64,000 nucleotides of DNA from Azadirachta indica (taxonomy: Eukaryota > Streptophyta > Magnoliopsida > Sapindales > Meliaceae): positions 1,447,182-1,511,181 of the forward strand of contig CM040445.1 of NCBI GenBank assembly GCA_022749755.1, in the 5' to 3' direction. Positions 24,232 to 35,566 of this stretch are shown here, piece after piece. The translations under genes and the position numbers were made by a program. The first letter of the stretch is position 1. The number at the start of each line of letters is the position of its first letter. Below the pieces are notes generated by a model. It saw only the letters and a list, made by a program, of their open reading frames with translations. It searched no databases and was not told the origin of the DNA.

Positions 24232-26686
24232 ATGATCACCCTTACTCAAGCTCCATTCTCTTCTTCAACTTTAGTCTCTTTAAAGAAACCATCAGCAGCT
24301 TTCCCATTAAACCTTAAACCCTTGCATTATTCTTACAAACCCATTAAGAAGGTAATAGCAACAACTGAATTAGAATTACACAAATTAATCCTTTTGATTA
24401 ATAGTATTGTTATTTTCTTGCAGAGAAAGAAGATAAAGAGGGGAATATGTAATCCTTTTGATTAATAGTATTGTTATTTTCTTGCAGAGAAAGAAGATAA
24501 AGAGGGGAATATGTAGAGCGGAGTTCTCACACGACGCGCCGTTTGTTATGGCAATTGGTACTTGTATGTTAAGTTCACTGGTTCTTGCCACTCCTGCTAA
24601 TGACGAAGAAGATGCTGATACGGTTCTTGATTCTACGGATGCGAGATTGGCAGTTATGGGCATCATTAGTTTTATCCCTTACTTTAATTGGCTGGTGAGC
24701 TCTTTTTTTTTTTTTTTCTTTTGGTTCTTTCTTTTAACAGTAGTTGTTATTTGTTTTGTCTGATTTTTGTTTTGTGTTCATAGAGTTGGGTTTTTGCGTG
24801 GCTTGATACTGGGAAAAGGCGCTATGCTGTTTACTCTCTTGTTTACTTGGTTCCTTATCTGAGGTACAATTTTCTACTTGTCTTTCTGTAGTTTTTGATA
24901 GACATAAATCGAAGTAGATAGTTTTTTCCTTTCAATATCCATTGTCTTCTGAAACTGACTTGGCAAAGAAAAGAATGGGGAGGTTGTATTTTGAAAGAAT
25001 TTAACATCAAGGTGGCTGATTTTGCATTGTTGGTGATGTAGCTTCTTATTGTTCTTGAGACAAATTTTGGTGATGTTCTACGAAAAGATACAGTTGCATT
25101 TGGATATAAGTGATACTTAAAGGACTTGATATGTTAAAAAAATGATGATAGAATGTTAGGTGACATTATTTTGAAACAGTCGTGGTCTAGAATCTAGAGA
25201 CTAACGCTGGTGGCTTTATGTTCTGGGTTGTGTAAAAACTTAGAAATTCTTTGTTTGCTTAATTTGATGCTTGGAACTATTATTATCATGATGTTTATTC
25301 TGAATTACGTTTTCTTTTTGTGGTTTTTACATTGGACTAGATGTGAGATATAATTTTTATTGAACTTGACTACCATTTGAGTCCAAACACAGTGTTTGGT
25401 TGTAAAGTTCAGAGAATGTTGCCTGTGTGAGTAAATTCCAAGCTGGCTGTCCACCTTGTGATTCCCCTAAATCAAGTCATCTCATTTTTTGTTTGTTGAA
25501 CGTTGATCCTTCAGGTTCTATACATAGTATATTTTTGTTGTTGTAGGAATCTCTGCGGAGTTCCCTTCTTTAAAAATTTTCCATTGGTAAAGTGTTTATT
25601 AGGCATGCCATCTTCCTTCATCTCTTATGATATACAAATTAACTAGTGGGTCATTGATTTTTTTTAGCATTCATAGCATGTAAAGCAGTTTCCCTCCTGT
25701 GCTGAATTTGTTGCCGTAAAATTTTCCTTACAATGCTTAAGGAAATATACGGCTTAGTTTGTGCTTTCTACTAGTTTAAGTTTATCAAGGATAAGGTTAG
25801 ATTTTTGGGACTTTTTTCTCCCCCCTTTTAACACTATATGGTGCATACTCGGCGACAATTGATGTATATATGTAACTTGATTGGACCCATGAATTTGATT
25901 ACATGATTTTCCTTTGATTTTAATAGGTCAAGTTTATCATTATCTCCTGAGGAGAGTTGGCTGCCTATTGCTAGCATTATTTTCTGCATTGTTCATATTC
26001 AGGTACAAATTTTACCCTGTCTTCCTTATCCTCATATCGAAAGTGCTGTGGTTTCTTACAGTTTAAATGCACCCTGTTAAGACGTCCATAGAACTTCTCT
26101 TCTGAGAATGAGATGCATAATTGATCTGTTTTCATCATATATTTTTGAGATGAGTCAGTACGGGAAACATATCACCTGATTCAAATAAAGAGACTTAAAA
26201 TATTCAGACAACGCTTTTAGTTAGTTTTGAATGGGATTGACTATAAAGTGCTGCTGCTCTCAAGGAGATGTCAAAAGTAGTGCTGGTGGATTTTTAAGTT
26301 TTTGACTTTCTGTTTGCAGCTGGAAGCAAGCATCAGAAACGGAGATCTTCAGGGACTCCAGTTATTTAGCAAGGCTTCAGAGTATGTTTCTTCAATGACT
26401 AGTAAGAAAGAGAAGCATTGGGAAAGGCATCAAGAAATTTCAAAGCAGGTATTAGTCACTTCAGTCTCATGGGTTTCTTTTTCTGGCTTAATGATCTCCA
26501 TTTTAATATCTGAGAGAGGTCTAAACTTCTTGTGTAAAGGAGGAAGAGAGAGAAGACATGAATCTGCTGTCTGCTGAAGAACACTCAAGCAACGAGGTTC
26601 AGCAGTTGGGAGTTTTCAGAAAGCCATCAGAGAATCAAGAACAAATGAATGGGGATAGCGATGATGATGGGAGTAAGACCCATTAG
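24232..26686 (+). CDS. Unknown plastid-targeted membrane protein
   Basis: Six exons: 24232-24351, 24488-24694, 24784-24863, 25927-26002, 26320-26448 and 26540-26686 (TAG), phases consistent, 252 residues. The N-terminus (MITLTQAPFSSSTLVSLKKP...) is Ser/Thr-rich and basic, like a chloroplast transit peptide. Hydrophobic stretches follow: FVMAIGTCMLSSLVLATPA, LAVMGIISFIPYFNWLSWVF, YAVYSLVYLVPYLRS and WLPIASIIFCIVHIQLEA. The C-terminus is charged and acidic (ends DSDDDGSKTH). I do not recognise a catalytic family; conserved-looking plant chloroplast membrane protein is as far as I go. Exon 2 must use the acceptor ending at 24487. An identical acceptor ending at 24423 would give a stop (AAT CCT TTT GAT TAA) after nine codons. 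Confidence 0.8.
24387..24514. repeat. Perfect 64-bp tandem duplication over a splice acceptor
   Basis: Copies 24387-24450 and 24451-24514 are identical, and the match extends one or two bases beyond. Each contains the intron 3' end (ttgttattttcttgcag) and the first 27 bases of the exon (agaaagaag...atatgt). 64 is not a multiple of three, so inclusion of the first copy would also shift the frame. Confidence 0.95.
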
Positions 26687-27023
26687 AACAATAGAAGCAA
26701 ATGTTGTGCTGTATCGAATGTTGGCAGGGAGAAACAGATTCAATTCTTTTTTCTTTTTCCAAATTCAAGAACTTGATGCAGCGAGTATTCCAGTTATAAC
26801 TGTTATGGGATGGAACTGCAAGTTTTTCCTCCAAACAAGAGAAATTGCCAACATTTTATTCGCCTAAAGAAATTAACAAAATTTCTCGATATAGTAGTTT
26901 ATATGATGATGTTGATTGTTTGAATAGAAACATATACAAAGAAACAAAAATTTACTTGATATTCGCCTTGTATAAAATAATACAGAGCATAATCAGAAAA
27001 CTGAATCCAGTTTGAGTTTCTCT
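26687..27023. other. Spacer between convergent unknown plastid genes
   Basis: 337 bp between facing stop codons. Presumably both 3' UTRs; no further feature seen. Confidence 0.6.
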
Positions 27024-28627
27024 TCACCTTATGTCAACCCTAAAAGCTGACCTTTTCATAGGGTAGGGACTCAAAAGTCCCGTCTTAAAGCAGAAATCCA
27101 GAGCAACAGCAGCAAAAGTAAAAATTAGAAGGTTTTCTGATACATACACTGCTCCATCCAAAGCATGTGACAAGAAGCTTTCAGTGTTTAGCTCTAATAT
27201 CGGTCCTGCAGATAGTGTTGCAAGACCTGCAATTCAAATTCATCTTCATATCAATCCTCACTTCTGTATTTTGATTGACAAGTTCAAATTTTTGTGCACG
27301 TAATTATTTACCTTTAACAACGCTGAAAGCTCCGAATACCCCTGCTTTTAAATGAACATCATCCAAGTCTCTTCTTATTGTATACCGGTATGTAACACCG
27401 AATAAAGCACAGCTTACAAAGGTAATTGCGGAAGGAAGTAAGAGCTGAGAAATGCCAGTCACCTGAATGAATGAGATGGGAAGTGCAGCTAGGGTACCGA
27501 CAAGAGCAGATATAGAAGCTGCCTTTATGGACTCCAATCTCTCAGTTTCTTTGTTAATTCCTTCACTTTCTTTATCTACTGAGGAATCTCCATTTCCAAA
27601 CTCATTTGTGGTTTGTGACAAAGAGCGTTCTGCTTCTTCAATTATGGCTCTTGCTTCTACAATCTCCCTCTGACATTCTGCAATCTTTAGTTCATTCAAA
27701 ATCATACATTATTAACAGCAACAGTCTAAAATCAAAACATCACAAAGACCTACCGTGGAAAAGACATATTTGTTCATCGCACATACAGTCCCAATTCACA
27801 ATTTGGAACAAGAATCAATTATTTTTCAGAACAGCAGAATATTTTTTATATCAATTGTGTCCCTCTGCAAGCAGTGTATCACATTTGCACCAGGAAATCT
27901 ACTTAATGACATAAAATTGATTAAGGAGTATTTGGTGGCATGAAGCCCAGCCAATAATTGGAGTTGGAGGTCAACTTCTTCCCCATTTCCGCTCAAGTTC
28001 AATCCCAAAGCTCTATATCCAAGCGCGTAACAATAAATACTTCAATTACAATCACCCACAATGCCTTCTCATCACAAAAAGACATAAACATACAGTAAAA
28101 TGATAAAAATATAAACAATAAAATGCAAATTTTGTAAAATGGGTCATAAATTTTGAGCCCTTTGGCTTTATATAAACGACTAAACGAAATGGCTAATAGA
28201 GAGAAGAAACAAACACCTCAAAAGCTCTGGCTTCAAGCTTATTAACATAATCCCTCATTTGTTTAGCCTCAAGTTCCTGTTTTTCAATCTCAGCAAGTTC
28301 TTTCTTGGCCATTTCCACTCTCAGCGAAGCCTTCTCTAACCCATCAAGCAAATCCTTGTTCTCTTCTCTGTTCAAAAGTTGCTCTACTCGCTGGTCCACC
28401 ATACCAGCCAATGCATCTTTCAAACTACCATTACTTCTTTCTCCATCCCCTGAACTGCTGCTGTTGCATTTCAGGATTACAGGTCTAGTAATTGAAGTTG
28501 TAGTAATTACTCTAAGGAAAATTTTTGGATTTGTTATGAAAAAGTTTCTTGAGAAGGGAACTTTGTGGTTTAAACAAGAGACTGAAGTGGGGTTAATTAC
28601 AGTGGGCATGATGCTTTTCTTTGTCAA
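27024..28627 (-). CDS. Unknown plastid-targeted coiled-coil membrane protein
   Basis: Three exons, read from the start: 28627-28217, 27684-27312 and 27226-27024 (TGA), phases consistent, 328 residues. The N-terminus (about 1-55) is basic and rich in Ser/Thr/Ile, like a transit peptide. A long coiled coil follows (about 70-165: KDALAGMVDQRVEQLLNREE, ASLRVEMAKKELAEIEKQE, IAECQREIVEARAIIEEAE), then hydrophobic segments (ASISALVGTLAALPISFI, LLLPSAITFVSCALFGVTY, NLLIFTFAAVALDFCF). I do not recognise a function. Its position next to HLB1-, MYG1- and WNK8-like genes makes Arabidopsis At5g41960, a chloroplast protein of unknown function, a candidate counterpart. That is a guess from gene order. The ATG at 28627 is the most upstream in frame; 28609 is an alternative. 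Confidence 0.78.
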
Positions 28628-29490
28628 AGGAGAAAGACACTGATTTCTTGTTTGTGGAAGTTGTGCTTTGCATATTTGCTTTGCTTTATCAGTTCCCTAT
28701 TTTATTTATTGGCCCTTTCTCCTTTTTGTTTCTTTCCCCCATTTTCTTCTCCTTTTTAATTAAGAAACCAAAATATTGATTATTGATAAATTTGCCTACG
28801 AACTTTGCAATTTTCTGAAAATTTGACTAATACTTTTCAATTACTAAATTTTGACTATACTGTCACTTTATTATTGGCATTTATGGATTTTCAATTAAAT
28901 TATTTATGTAACGGAAGCAAATGGATAACTTGGTTGGTTAAATCTTTTAATAGCCGAATTAAATTTGTTTGAATTTTTTTTTTGCACAAATTTTCAAAGT
29001 ATATATTTATTTAATTTGTAGCTGTGTGTGTGGTCTAGCGTGGGTGAGATGTATGGTAAACTAAAAGATATACTTATAAAATAAGAAAAACATCAAAGCT
29101 AATTTATTTTTTAAAAAAACGTAATATCAATCTTAGATTATATAATAAATTATTAAGTTAAATTTAATTTACATTTATTCTTCTAATTAAATATAAATAT
29201 TATGTTGCACATTAATGAAATAATATGATTTTGTGTAGAAATCTTTATATAAATGAATTAAAAAAATAAACTTTATAGACATGATAGAAATTTAGAAATT
29301 TGTATTATAATATGGTTTAATATAAAGAAAAAAGTTGTTTATTATTTATGTTAGTCTTAATTTTGCTAATATTAATATAACAAAATGAAAAAGATATAAG
29401 AAGGGAAGCTACAATATTACGAGGCAGATTGAAAAGACTGGGGTCGTATTGTGTCTTTTACAGCTAAATACGAGTTTAGGTCGGTTGCTA
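28628..29490. other. Divergent promoter region
   Basis: 863 bp between two genes transcribed away from each other. Very AT-rich in the middle (about 29080-29400). No gene or repeat with clear ends. Confidence 0.55.
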
Positions 29491-32321
29491 ATGTTCTCGT
29501 TCGCAACAAAAGGGTTTAACCAGAAGCTTTTCAACTTCCACGGAAATTTCTGCCTCCCTTGCCCTTTCCCTTTCATAGCAGCTATGGCTAACACAACAGC
29601 AACAGCTGTAGTTTCTTCTCCTTCTTTCTCCACTTCCTCTCCGAACCACGCCCCTCTTAAGCGCGTGGGCACCCACAACGGCAGCTTCCATTGCGATGAA
29701 GCACTTGGCTGCTTCATGATTCGCCTCACCGACAAGTTCTCCAACGCTCAAATAGTCCGTACCCGGGACCCTAAGGTATCTGGTACCGACCCATTTTCAT
29801 TTAATTGTCATGTCAAGGTTTTTTATGTTGTTGCATTTAATTCTCTTTATGTTGTTTCGTAAGTAACTGAACTTGTCATTGTTTAAGATAACTAATGACT
29901 TTTGCTATGTGGGGTTGTAGTTTTGTGGTGATTTGAACTAGAAAAATGGTTCTTTTTACATAATTTGATGTGGGGTTTTTGTTTTGTGTCATTTGAACTA
30001 GAAAAATGGTTCTTTTTACATAATTTGATGTGGGGTTTTTGTTTTGTGTCATTTGAACTAAAATATTTGGTTCTTGGTGTAGAATTTGTCGTGGGTTTCA
30101 ACTTTGTGGTGATTACTAGGGTTTAAGTTCTGTGGTTTGAATGTATCCACTGTGATAATGTTGTATGCATTGGTTTTGAGGATACAGGTTTTGGAGAGTC
30201 TTGATGCTGTACTTGATGTTGGGGGTGTGTATGATCCGAGTAATGATCGGTATGATCATCACCAGAAAGGTTTTGAAGAGGCTTTTGGACATGGGTTCTC
30301 CACAAAACTCAGTAGTGCCGGTCTTGTTTACAAGGTGGTCATTTGTTCAAATTATAAAATGGGCTCACAGTGATTTGACTTCTGATTTTTGTGGTGGTTT
30401 TTGTTGCTTATTAATGTGCACATGTATTTTCTTTTGTCTTCAGCATTTTGGAAAGGAGATAATAGCTAAGGAACTTCAACTTGATGAAAGGCACCCGGAT
30501 GTGCATCGGTTATTTTTAGCTGTTTACAGAAACTTCATGGAGGTATTCATTTCTAAGTATGTTTTACACAATTTACTTTGACTTTGGCTTTTTTACAATC
30601 TCATGAACATTCTAACCAGCTGGTGGTTTTCAGATGTCCTTAATTGTGTTATGTGAAATGATTTCCCTTGTTTTTGCGAGCTCCTAAGATTGCCTTTTCT
30701 TTCAGCTTGAGGGCTTTTATCAGCTCTTTATTTATTGTGCTATGTTAACGGTTCTCTACTCCTTGTGCTAGTAATTTGGTGGATCTTGGAGAGGCATTGC
30801 ATATTAAGAAAATAATTGACAAACTATGGTAATTATTGTTTAAACCATAAGCAGCATGATAAGAAAACGCAGGACATAGCAGTGCTTTGGTTCTAGTTGT
30901 GAGAATTTTCTTGTTATGGTGTGTTTTTATGAGCGGTTTCCTCTGTTTTTCTTGTAAATGTTTTGTGGAACCAAGTATGTCTGGCAATACTTTTCCATTG
31001 GTATAGATTTTTGTTCATCTAATTCATTTTGTTAACTTCTGATTGATGATCTTAATTTATTTTTCTCAGGCAATTGATGCTATTGATAATGGAATCAATC
31101 AGTATGACACTGACAAGCCTCCGAGATATGTAAATAATACACATTTGTCTTCTAGGGTGGGGAAACTAAATTTGGATTGGATAGATCCTGATCAATCAGC
31201 TGAGAAGGAGAATGAAGCCTTCCACCAAGCAATGGCTCTGGCTGGCAGTGAGTTTCTAGATGTGAGATTCTTCTGAAATTAATAGATATATGTAAACTTG
31301 TTTTCTATTTATTTAATTTGCTTTATTTCAATGTGGCCTACATCCTTAGTAGACTGTACATAAGGTTTTCCTTTTTGTGCATTTTTAAGCATTGAAATCT
31401 TTTCATATGTTCTTCATATCTTTATATGTGAACACATTTTTCTATTTTCAGGTTGTTCAATTTTATGTAAGATCATGGTTACCAGCGAGGTCAATTGTAA
31501 TGGAATGTATTGCAGAAAGATATGATTATGATCCTAGTGGTGAAATTATGGTTTTGAAAAGATTTTGTCCGGTAAGTACATGTGCTTGTCTCCCTAGTGT
31601 TCAATATATTTTTGTTATACTATAGTTGCATCTGTCTGCTTGTCTCCCTATTGTTCAATGTATTTTTGTTATACTATAGTTCCATCTGTATTTACTATTA
31701 ACACCATTGCAGGTATTAACAAACTTTGTTTCTGAAATTGGGCATGATTTTTCTGGAATAAAGTTGTGCAACTTGTGTTAAGAAACCAGATTATATAAAT
31801 TTACTTATTGCTGGCTGAAAATAACTTGTTCACGCTGTAATTGAGTTGCTAATCCTGCAGTGGAAGCTTCACTTGTTTGAGCTTGAGGAGGAGATGAAGA
31901 CCGAGCCTCTTATTAAATATGTTCTTTATGAGGTAAGCATTGATAACCATCTCCCAGCAATTCTTGCATATTGCATCTCCTGTCCTCCCCACCAAAAGAG
32001 ATGCTAGTTTGATATAAAATCCATATAGAGAAAGAAAATTCTTGTGTCCAGTAAACTGTGATCGTGAGAATATATTAATAACAATACGAAATGCAGGATG
32101 ACAGGGCCAAACAATGGCGGGTGCAGGCAGTGGCAGTGTCTCCTGATAGATTTGAGAGCCGGAAGCCTCTTCCTGCTCAGTGGCGAGGTCTGAGAGATGA
32201 CGAACTCTCAGAGGAGTCAGGGATACCCGGCTGTGTCTTTGTTCATATGAGCGGATTTATTGGTGGAAATAGAAGTTATGAAGGTGCTTTGGCCATGGCT
32301 CAAGCTGCTCTGAAGCTCTAA
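29491..32321 (+). CDS. MYG1: MYG1 family (UPF0160) metal-dependent exonuclease
   Basis: Seven exons: 29491-29775, 30188-30334, 30444-30542, 31070-31261, 31452-31571, 31861-31932 and 32097-32321 (TAA), phases consistent, 379 residues. The MYG1 fold belongs to the DHH-like phosphoesterases. Here the metal-binding motifs are THNGSFHCDEALG (His62, His67, Asp69), DVGGVYDP (Asp105, Asp111) and YDHHQKGF (Asp118-His119-His120). The C-terminal part (KPLPAQWRGLRDDELSEESG, CVFVHMSGFIGG) is also typical. Human MYG1 is a 3'-5' RNA exonuclease in nucleolus and mitochondria. With the ATG at 29491 there is a basic, aromatic-rich leader that could target mitochondria; starting at 29584 would remove it. Intron 1 has a 60-bp tandem repeat. 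Arabidopsis At5g41970 is, from memory, the counterpart. Confidence 0.93.
29926..30115. repeat. 60-bp tandem repeat in MYG1 intron 1
   Basis: Bases 29941-30000 and 30001-30060 are identical. Degenerate partial copies flank them on both sides (for example ttgtggtgatttgaactaga before and atttgaactaaaatatttgg after). It lies inside intron 29776-30187 and does not touch the splice sites. Confidence 0.95.
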
Positions 32322-32847
32322 ACACTGAAAAAGTCAATTTCATTACTGATTTATCAATTGAGATTGTGTTTCATTCAGAATTCTAGGACTTGAGGCTACA
32401 CTATTGGTTTCCTTAAATATTATTTTAGTGAAAATTGACAGTAGTAAAAGTGGAGGGGGAAATTTGTCACGCATTTCTTGTCAAAACAGCTATCGATCTA
32501 TGTTCCGAACAATATCATCATGTGATAACCCGTGGAAGTTTTGTTATTAACAACACTCTACATTGCATTGCATTGAATTAAATATTGTGTCACTACGAGT
32601 CTTCGGAACTTCGTAGTAAAATAAAGAGAAATAAATTCCCTTAAAATTTTGTTTGCCGTTAGCAAGGATTTTTAGGAAACCTTGTTTGCGGGGGGCCTGA
32701 ACCACGTGTCACTACATTTGGTCAGATATCTCTTCTCCCTTCCTTCACTCCACAAGTACACGCCACCATCTGCAACAGTCAACACTTTCGTTAAAATGTG
32801 TAAAATTCACTCTCACAATCCCAAACCAGAATTTCAGTGTGTCTAGT
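32322..32847. other. MYG1 3' UTR and aldolase promoter
   Basis: About 520 bp between genes in the same direction. The left part should be the MYG1 3' UTR; the right part, with CT-rich tracts near 32731-32750, should be the promoter and leader of the first aldolase. No other feature found. Confidence 0.5.
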
Positions 32848-33876
32848 ATGGCCGCCCTCACTTCCACAACCTTCGCCGCCGCTGTAGTTCCCCAGAATAG
32901 AATCATTGCATTCCCAAGATCAGCCTTCTTTAGCCTCAACAACTCCAAAATCATATTCCGAAAAGTGAACGCACCCAAATCTTCCCCGACGTTCTCTGAT
33001 CTTACTGCCATCGAATCCAGCACGCCCCTTTCTCCGACCACCTCCAAAAAATCCTTGAAATCGCGCCTCAAAAACAACGAGACTCTTTATGGACTATTCC
33101 TCCTCTCTTTCTCCCCAACTCTCGCCGAAATTTCGGGCTTGGCCGGTTACGATTTTGTCGTCGTGGACATGGAGCACGGCCCAGGCGGCATTTGCGATTC
33201 CCTCGCTTGCCTTCGCGCTCTTGCCGCCACACAGACGCCAGCGATTCTACGCCTCCCCGAAAGTTGCCCGACCTGGGCCAAAAAAGCGCTCGATCTGGGC
33301 CCACAAGGGATCATGTTTCCCATGATTGACACCCCAAAAGAGGCGAGGAAAGCGGTGTCGTATTGCCAATTCCCCCCTTCTGGAATCCGCGGATCGGCTC
33401 ACACGGTGGTGAGAGCGTCCAATTACGGGATTGATGAAGGGTATTTGAGTAACTACGCGGATGAGCTGTTAATAATGTGCCAGGTGGAGAGTGAAGAAGG
33501 CGTTAAAAAAGTCGAAGAGATAGCGGCCGTCGATGGAGTTGACTGCGTGCAAATGGGACCGTTGGATTTGAGTGCTAGTATGGGGTACTTGTGGGACCCC
33601 GGACACAAGAAAGTTCGGCAAATGATGAGGGTGGCGGAGAAAGGAGTTCTGGGTAGCGGGGAAGCCTACTTAGCCGGATTTGCTATGCCCCACGACGGAC
33701 CACAGGAAATGAAGTCACGTGGATATCACATGATATCTGGCGCGGTCGATGTTGGGTTGTTTAGAAGCGCAGCTGTGGAAGATGTGAGAAGATTTAAGAT
33801 GAGTTTGATGGAAGGCTCTGATGACATGGTGGAGAATAAAGACGCCGATGATGATGAGAAGTACTGGAGCGAATGA
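32848..33876 (+). CDS. HpcH/HpaI-type aldolase with N-terminal extension
   Basis: Intronless, 342 residues from the ATG at 32848. Residues 1-66 are Ala/Ser/Thr-rich and basic without acidic clusters, like an organelle transit peptide. The rest is an HpcH/HpaI class II aldolase barrel: GYDFVVVDMEHG (His110), PAILRLPE (Arg135), LGPQGIMFPMID, a metal-binding glutamate in CQVESEEG (Glu214) and aspartate in MGPLDLSAS (Asp240). Bacterial relatives split 2-keto-3-deoxy or 4-hydroxy-2-oxo acids into pyruvate and an aldehyde. The plant substrate is not shown by the sequence. It is one of a tandem pair; the partner at 34264 lacks the extension. The tail (DMVENKDADDDEKYWSE) is acidic. Arabidopsis relatives are, from memory, At4g10750 and At4g24080. 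Confidence 0.92.
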   Translation: MAALTSTTFAAAVVPQNRIIAFPRSAFFSLNNSKIIFRKVNAPKSSPTFSDLTAIESSTPLSPTTSKKSLKSRLKNNETLYGLFLLSFSPTLAEISGLAGYDFVVVDMEHGPGGICDSLACLRALAATQTPAILRLPESCPTWAKKALDLGPQGIMFPMIDTPKEARKAVSYCQFPPSGIRGSAHTVVRASNYGIDEGYLSNYADELLIMCQVESEEGVKKVEEIAAVDGVDCVQMGPLDLSASMGYLWDPGHKKVRQMMRVAEKGVLGSGEAYLAGFAMPHDGPQEMKSRGYHMISGAVDVGLFRSAAVEDVRRFKMSLMEGSDDMVENKDADDDEKYWSE

Positions 33877-34263
33877 GAAAGGTTTTTTTATTTTTTTTTG
33901 TTTCTTTTGTTGTGCGTGTTTTCTTTAATTGTAAATGTAGTTGGTGGGTGGATGGGGTGGGTTTGGTTTTGTTTTGTTTTGTTTTGTTCTGTTCTGAATT
34001 GTATGTTTATTAGCTAGTGAAGTGAAAGAGATGAAATGCCTATCTATCTATCTATCAAATTGTGTAATCTCAACTTTGTTCACAAATTCTGGGTTAAGCA
34101 TTTGATTTGAATAAACAAACTTTGCTTACGTCATCTTTATACAAAGAGACTGCTCTACTCACTCTTTGCAGGCAGTAAGTTAATAGTTTCTCATGCGTCA
34201 CCACAAAACAAAATCAAATGATAAAAGGGAACTGCCCCACTTAATAATTCTCTCACACGCATT
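33877..34263. other. Spacer between tandem aldolases
   Basis: 387 bp with a TG/TTTTG-rich stretch at about 33886-33995 and a short (TATC)n run at about 34040-34056. It should contain the 3' UTR of the first and promoter of the second aldolase. Confidence 0.5.
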
Positions 34264-35106
34264 ATGACAAACACCGTCTCTTCTGATTCTCAACTCACAA
34301 AAATGTCATCAAGCTCTATCAAAACCCTGAAATCTCGTCTGAAAGACGGGGAAACCCTGTACGGAATCTTTTTCCTCAGTTTCTCTCCGACCGTAGCCGA
34401 AATTTCCGGTCATGCAGGCTATGATTTTGTAGTCATCGACATGGAACACGGCTTTGGAGGCATCTCTGAAGCTCTTTCCTGCCTCCGCGCACTCGGCGCC
34501 ACACAAACTCCCGCCATCCTTCGCTTACCGGAGAATTCTCCCACCTGGGCCAAGAAAGCTCTCGACTTGGGCCCGCAAGGACTCATGTTCCCGATGATTG
34601 ACGATCCTGATTCAGCCAAAAAAGCTGTAGCATATTACAAACACCAACCTGCTGGCATACGTGGAACTGCACATCCAGTTGTGAGAGCTTCAAAGTACGG
34701 GATTGATGAAGAATACTTGAACAAGTGCGAAGACGAGTTGCTGATCATGTGCCAGGTTGAATCAGAGGAAGCTGTGAAGAGGGTTGGCGAGATTTCGGCC
34801 GTTGACGGTATCGACTGTGTGATGATTGGACCTTTGGATTTGAGTGCGAGTATCGGATGCTTAAGAGATCCAGCGAACCAGAAAGTCAAGGAGTTGATGG
34901 AGAAAGCTGAGCAGGCAGTGCTAGAAAGCAGCGGTCCAACTCCCGGTCCCTTTTTGGCCGGTTTTGCCCTGCCTCACGACCGGCCTGATGAGCTGAAAAA
35001 GCGTGGATATCGTATGATTTGTGGTGCTGTCGACCTCGCGTTGTTCAGAACCGCCGCCGTTGATGACGTCAAGAAGTTTAAATTTCAGATGAGTAGTGCT
35101 ACGTGA
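34264..35106 (+). CDS. HpcH/HpaI-type aldolase without transit extension
   Basis: Intronless, 280 residues from the ATG at 34264; the ATG at 34303 is an alternative. It has the same barrel and active-site pattern as the upstream copy: His62 in VVIDMEHG, Arg87 in PAILRLPE, Glu166 in CQVESEEA, Asp192 in IGPLDLSAS. The N-terminus is short (about 20 residues before TLKSRLKDGE) and does not resemble a transit peptide, so a cytosolic product is the simplest reading. The two copies are clearly paralogous but differ at many positions, so the duplication is not recent. Confidence 0.92.
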   Translation: MTNTVSSDSQLTKMSSSSIKTLKSRLKDGETLYGIFFLSFSPTVAEISGHAGYDFVVIDMEHGFGGISEALSCLRALGATQTPAILRLPENSPTWAKKALDLGPQGLMFPMIDDPDSAKKAVAYYKHQPAGIRGTAHPVVRASKYGIDEEYLNKCEDELLIMCQVESEEAVKRVGEISAVDGIDCVMIGPLDLSASIGCLRDPANQKVKELMEKAEQAVLESSGPTPGPFLAGFALPHDRPDELKKRGYRMICGAVDLALFRTAAVDDVKKFKFQMSSAT

Positions 35107-35566
35107 TCACAGAATCGAGTTATATTTTTGTAAAAAATACCCAAAATAACTGTTTTTCTTTTTTCTTTTCAATAAATAAAATGTGAATGAGATTATGACG
35201 TGTGTTAAATGCAAGAAAATCAGATCCATTTTATACTGATGTACGTGTCAGTTACATAACTATGATACAAACGAAATGGAGAAAAAAATTCAAAATAAGA
35301 ATCAAATGACAAACTAGAAGAAGAAAAAAAAAGGAAACAAATTCCCCGCGAAATCATGAAACACGAGTTTGTCTGTGTCTTCTGTTGTTTCTTGATTTAC
35401 AAATAATCCTCACCTCACACCACTAATCGACAGACACAACATATGTCAGTTTCTTGGTTGATGACATGTTCCTTTTAACATCTTTTACCTTCTAATCATC
35501 TCTGTACATATAAATTTTTTCTGCCAGAGAAGAAAGAAAGAAAAGGGAAAAACAAGCAAGAGGGAA
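35107..35566. other. Aldolase 3' UTR and MFS promoter
   Basis: 460 bp between genes on the same strand. Purine-rich stretches at about 35310-35340 and 35526-35566 (the leader of the MFS gene). No further feature. Confidence 0.5.

Noticed and set aside
33068..33332. Short frames on both strands in the first aldolase
   Set aside because: Shadows of the GC-richer aldolase coding sequence.
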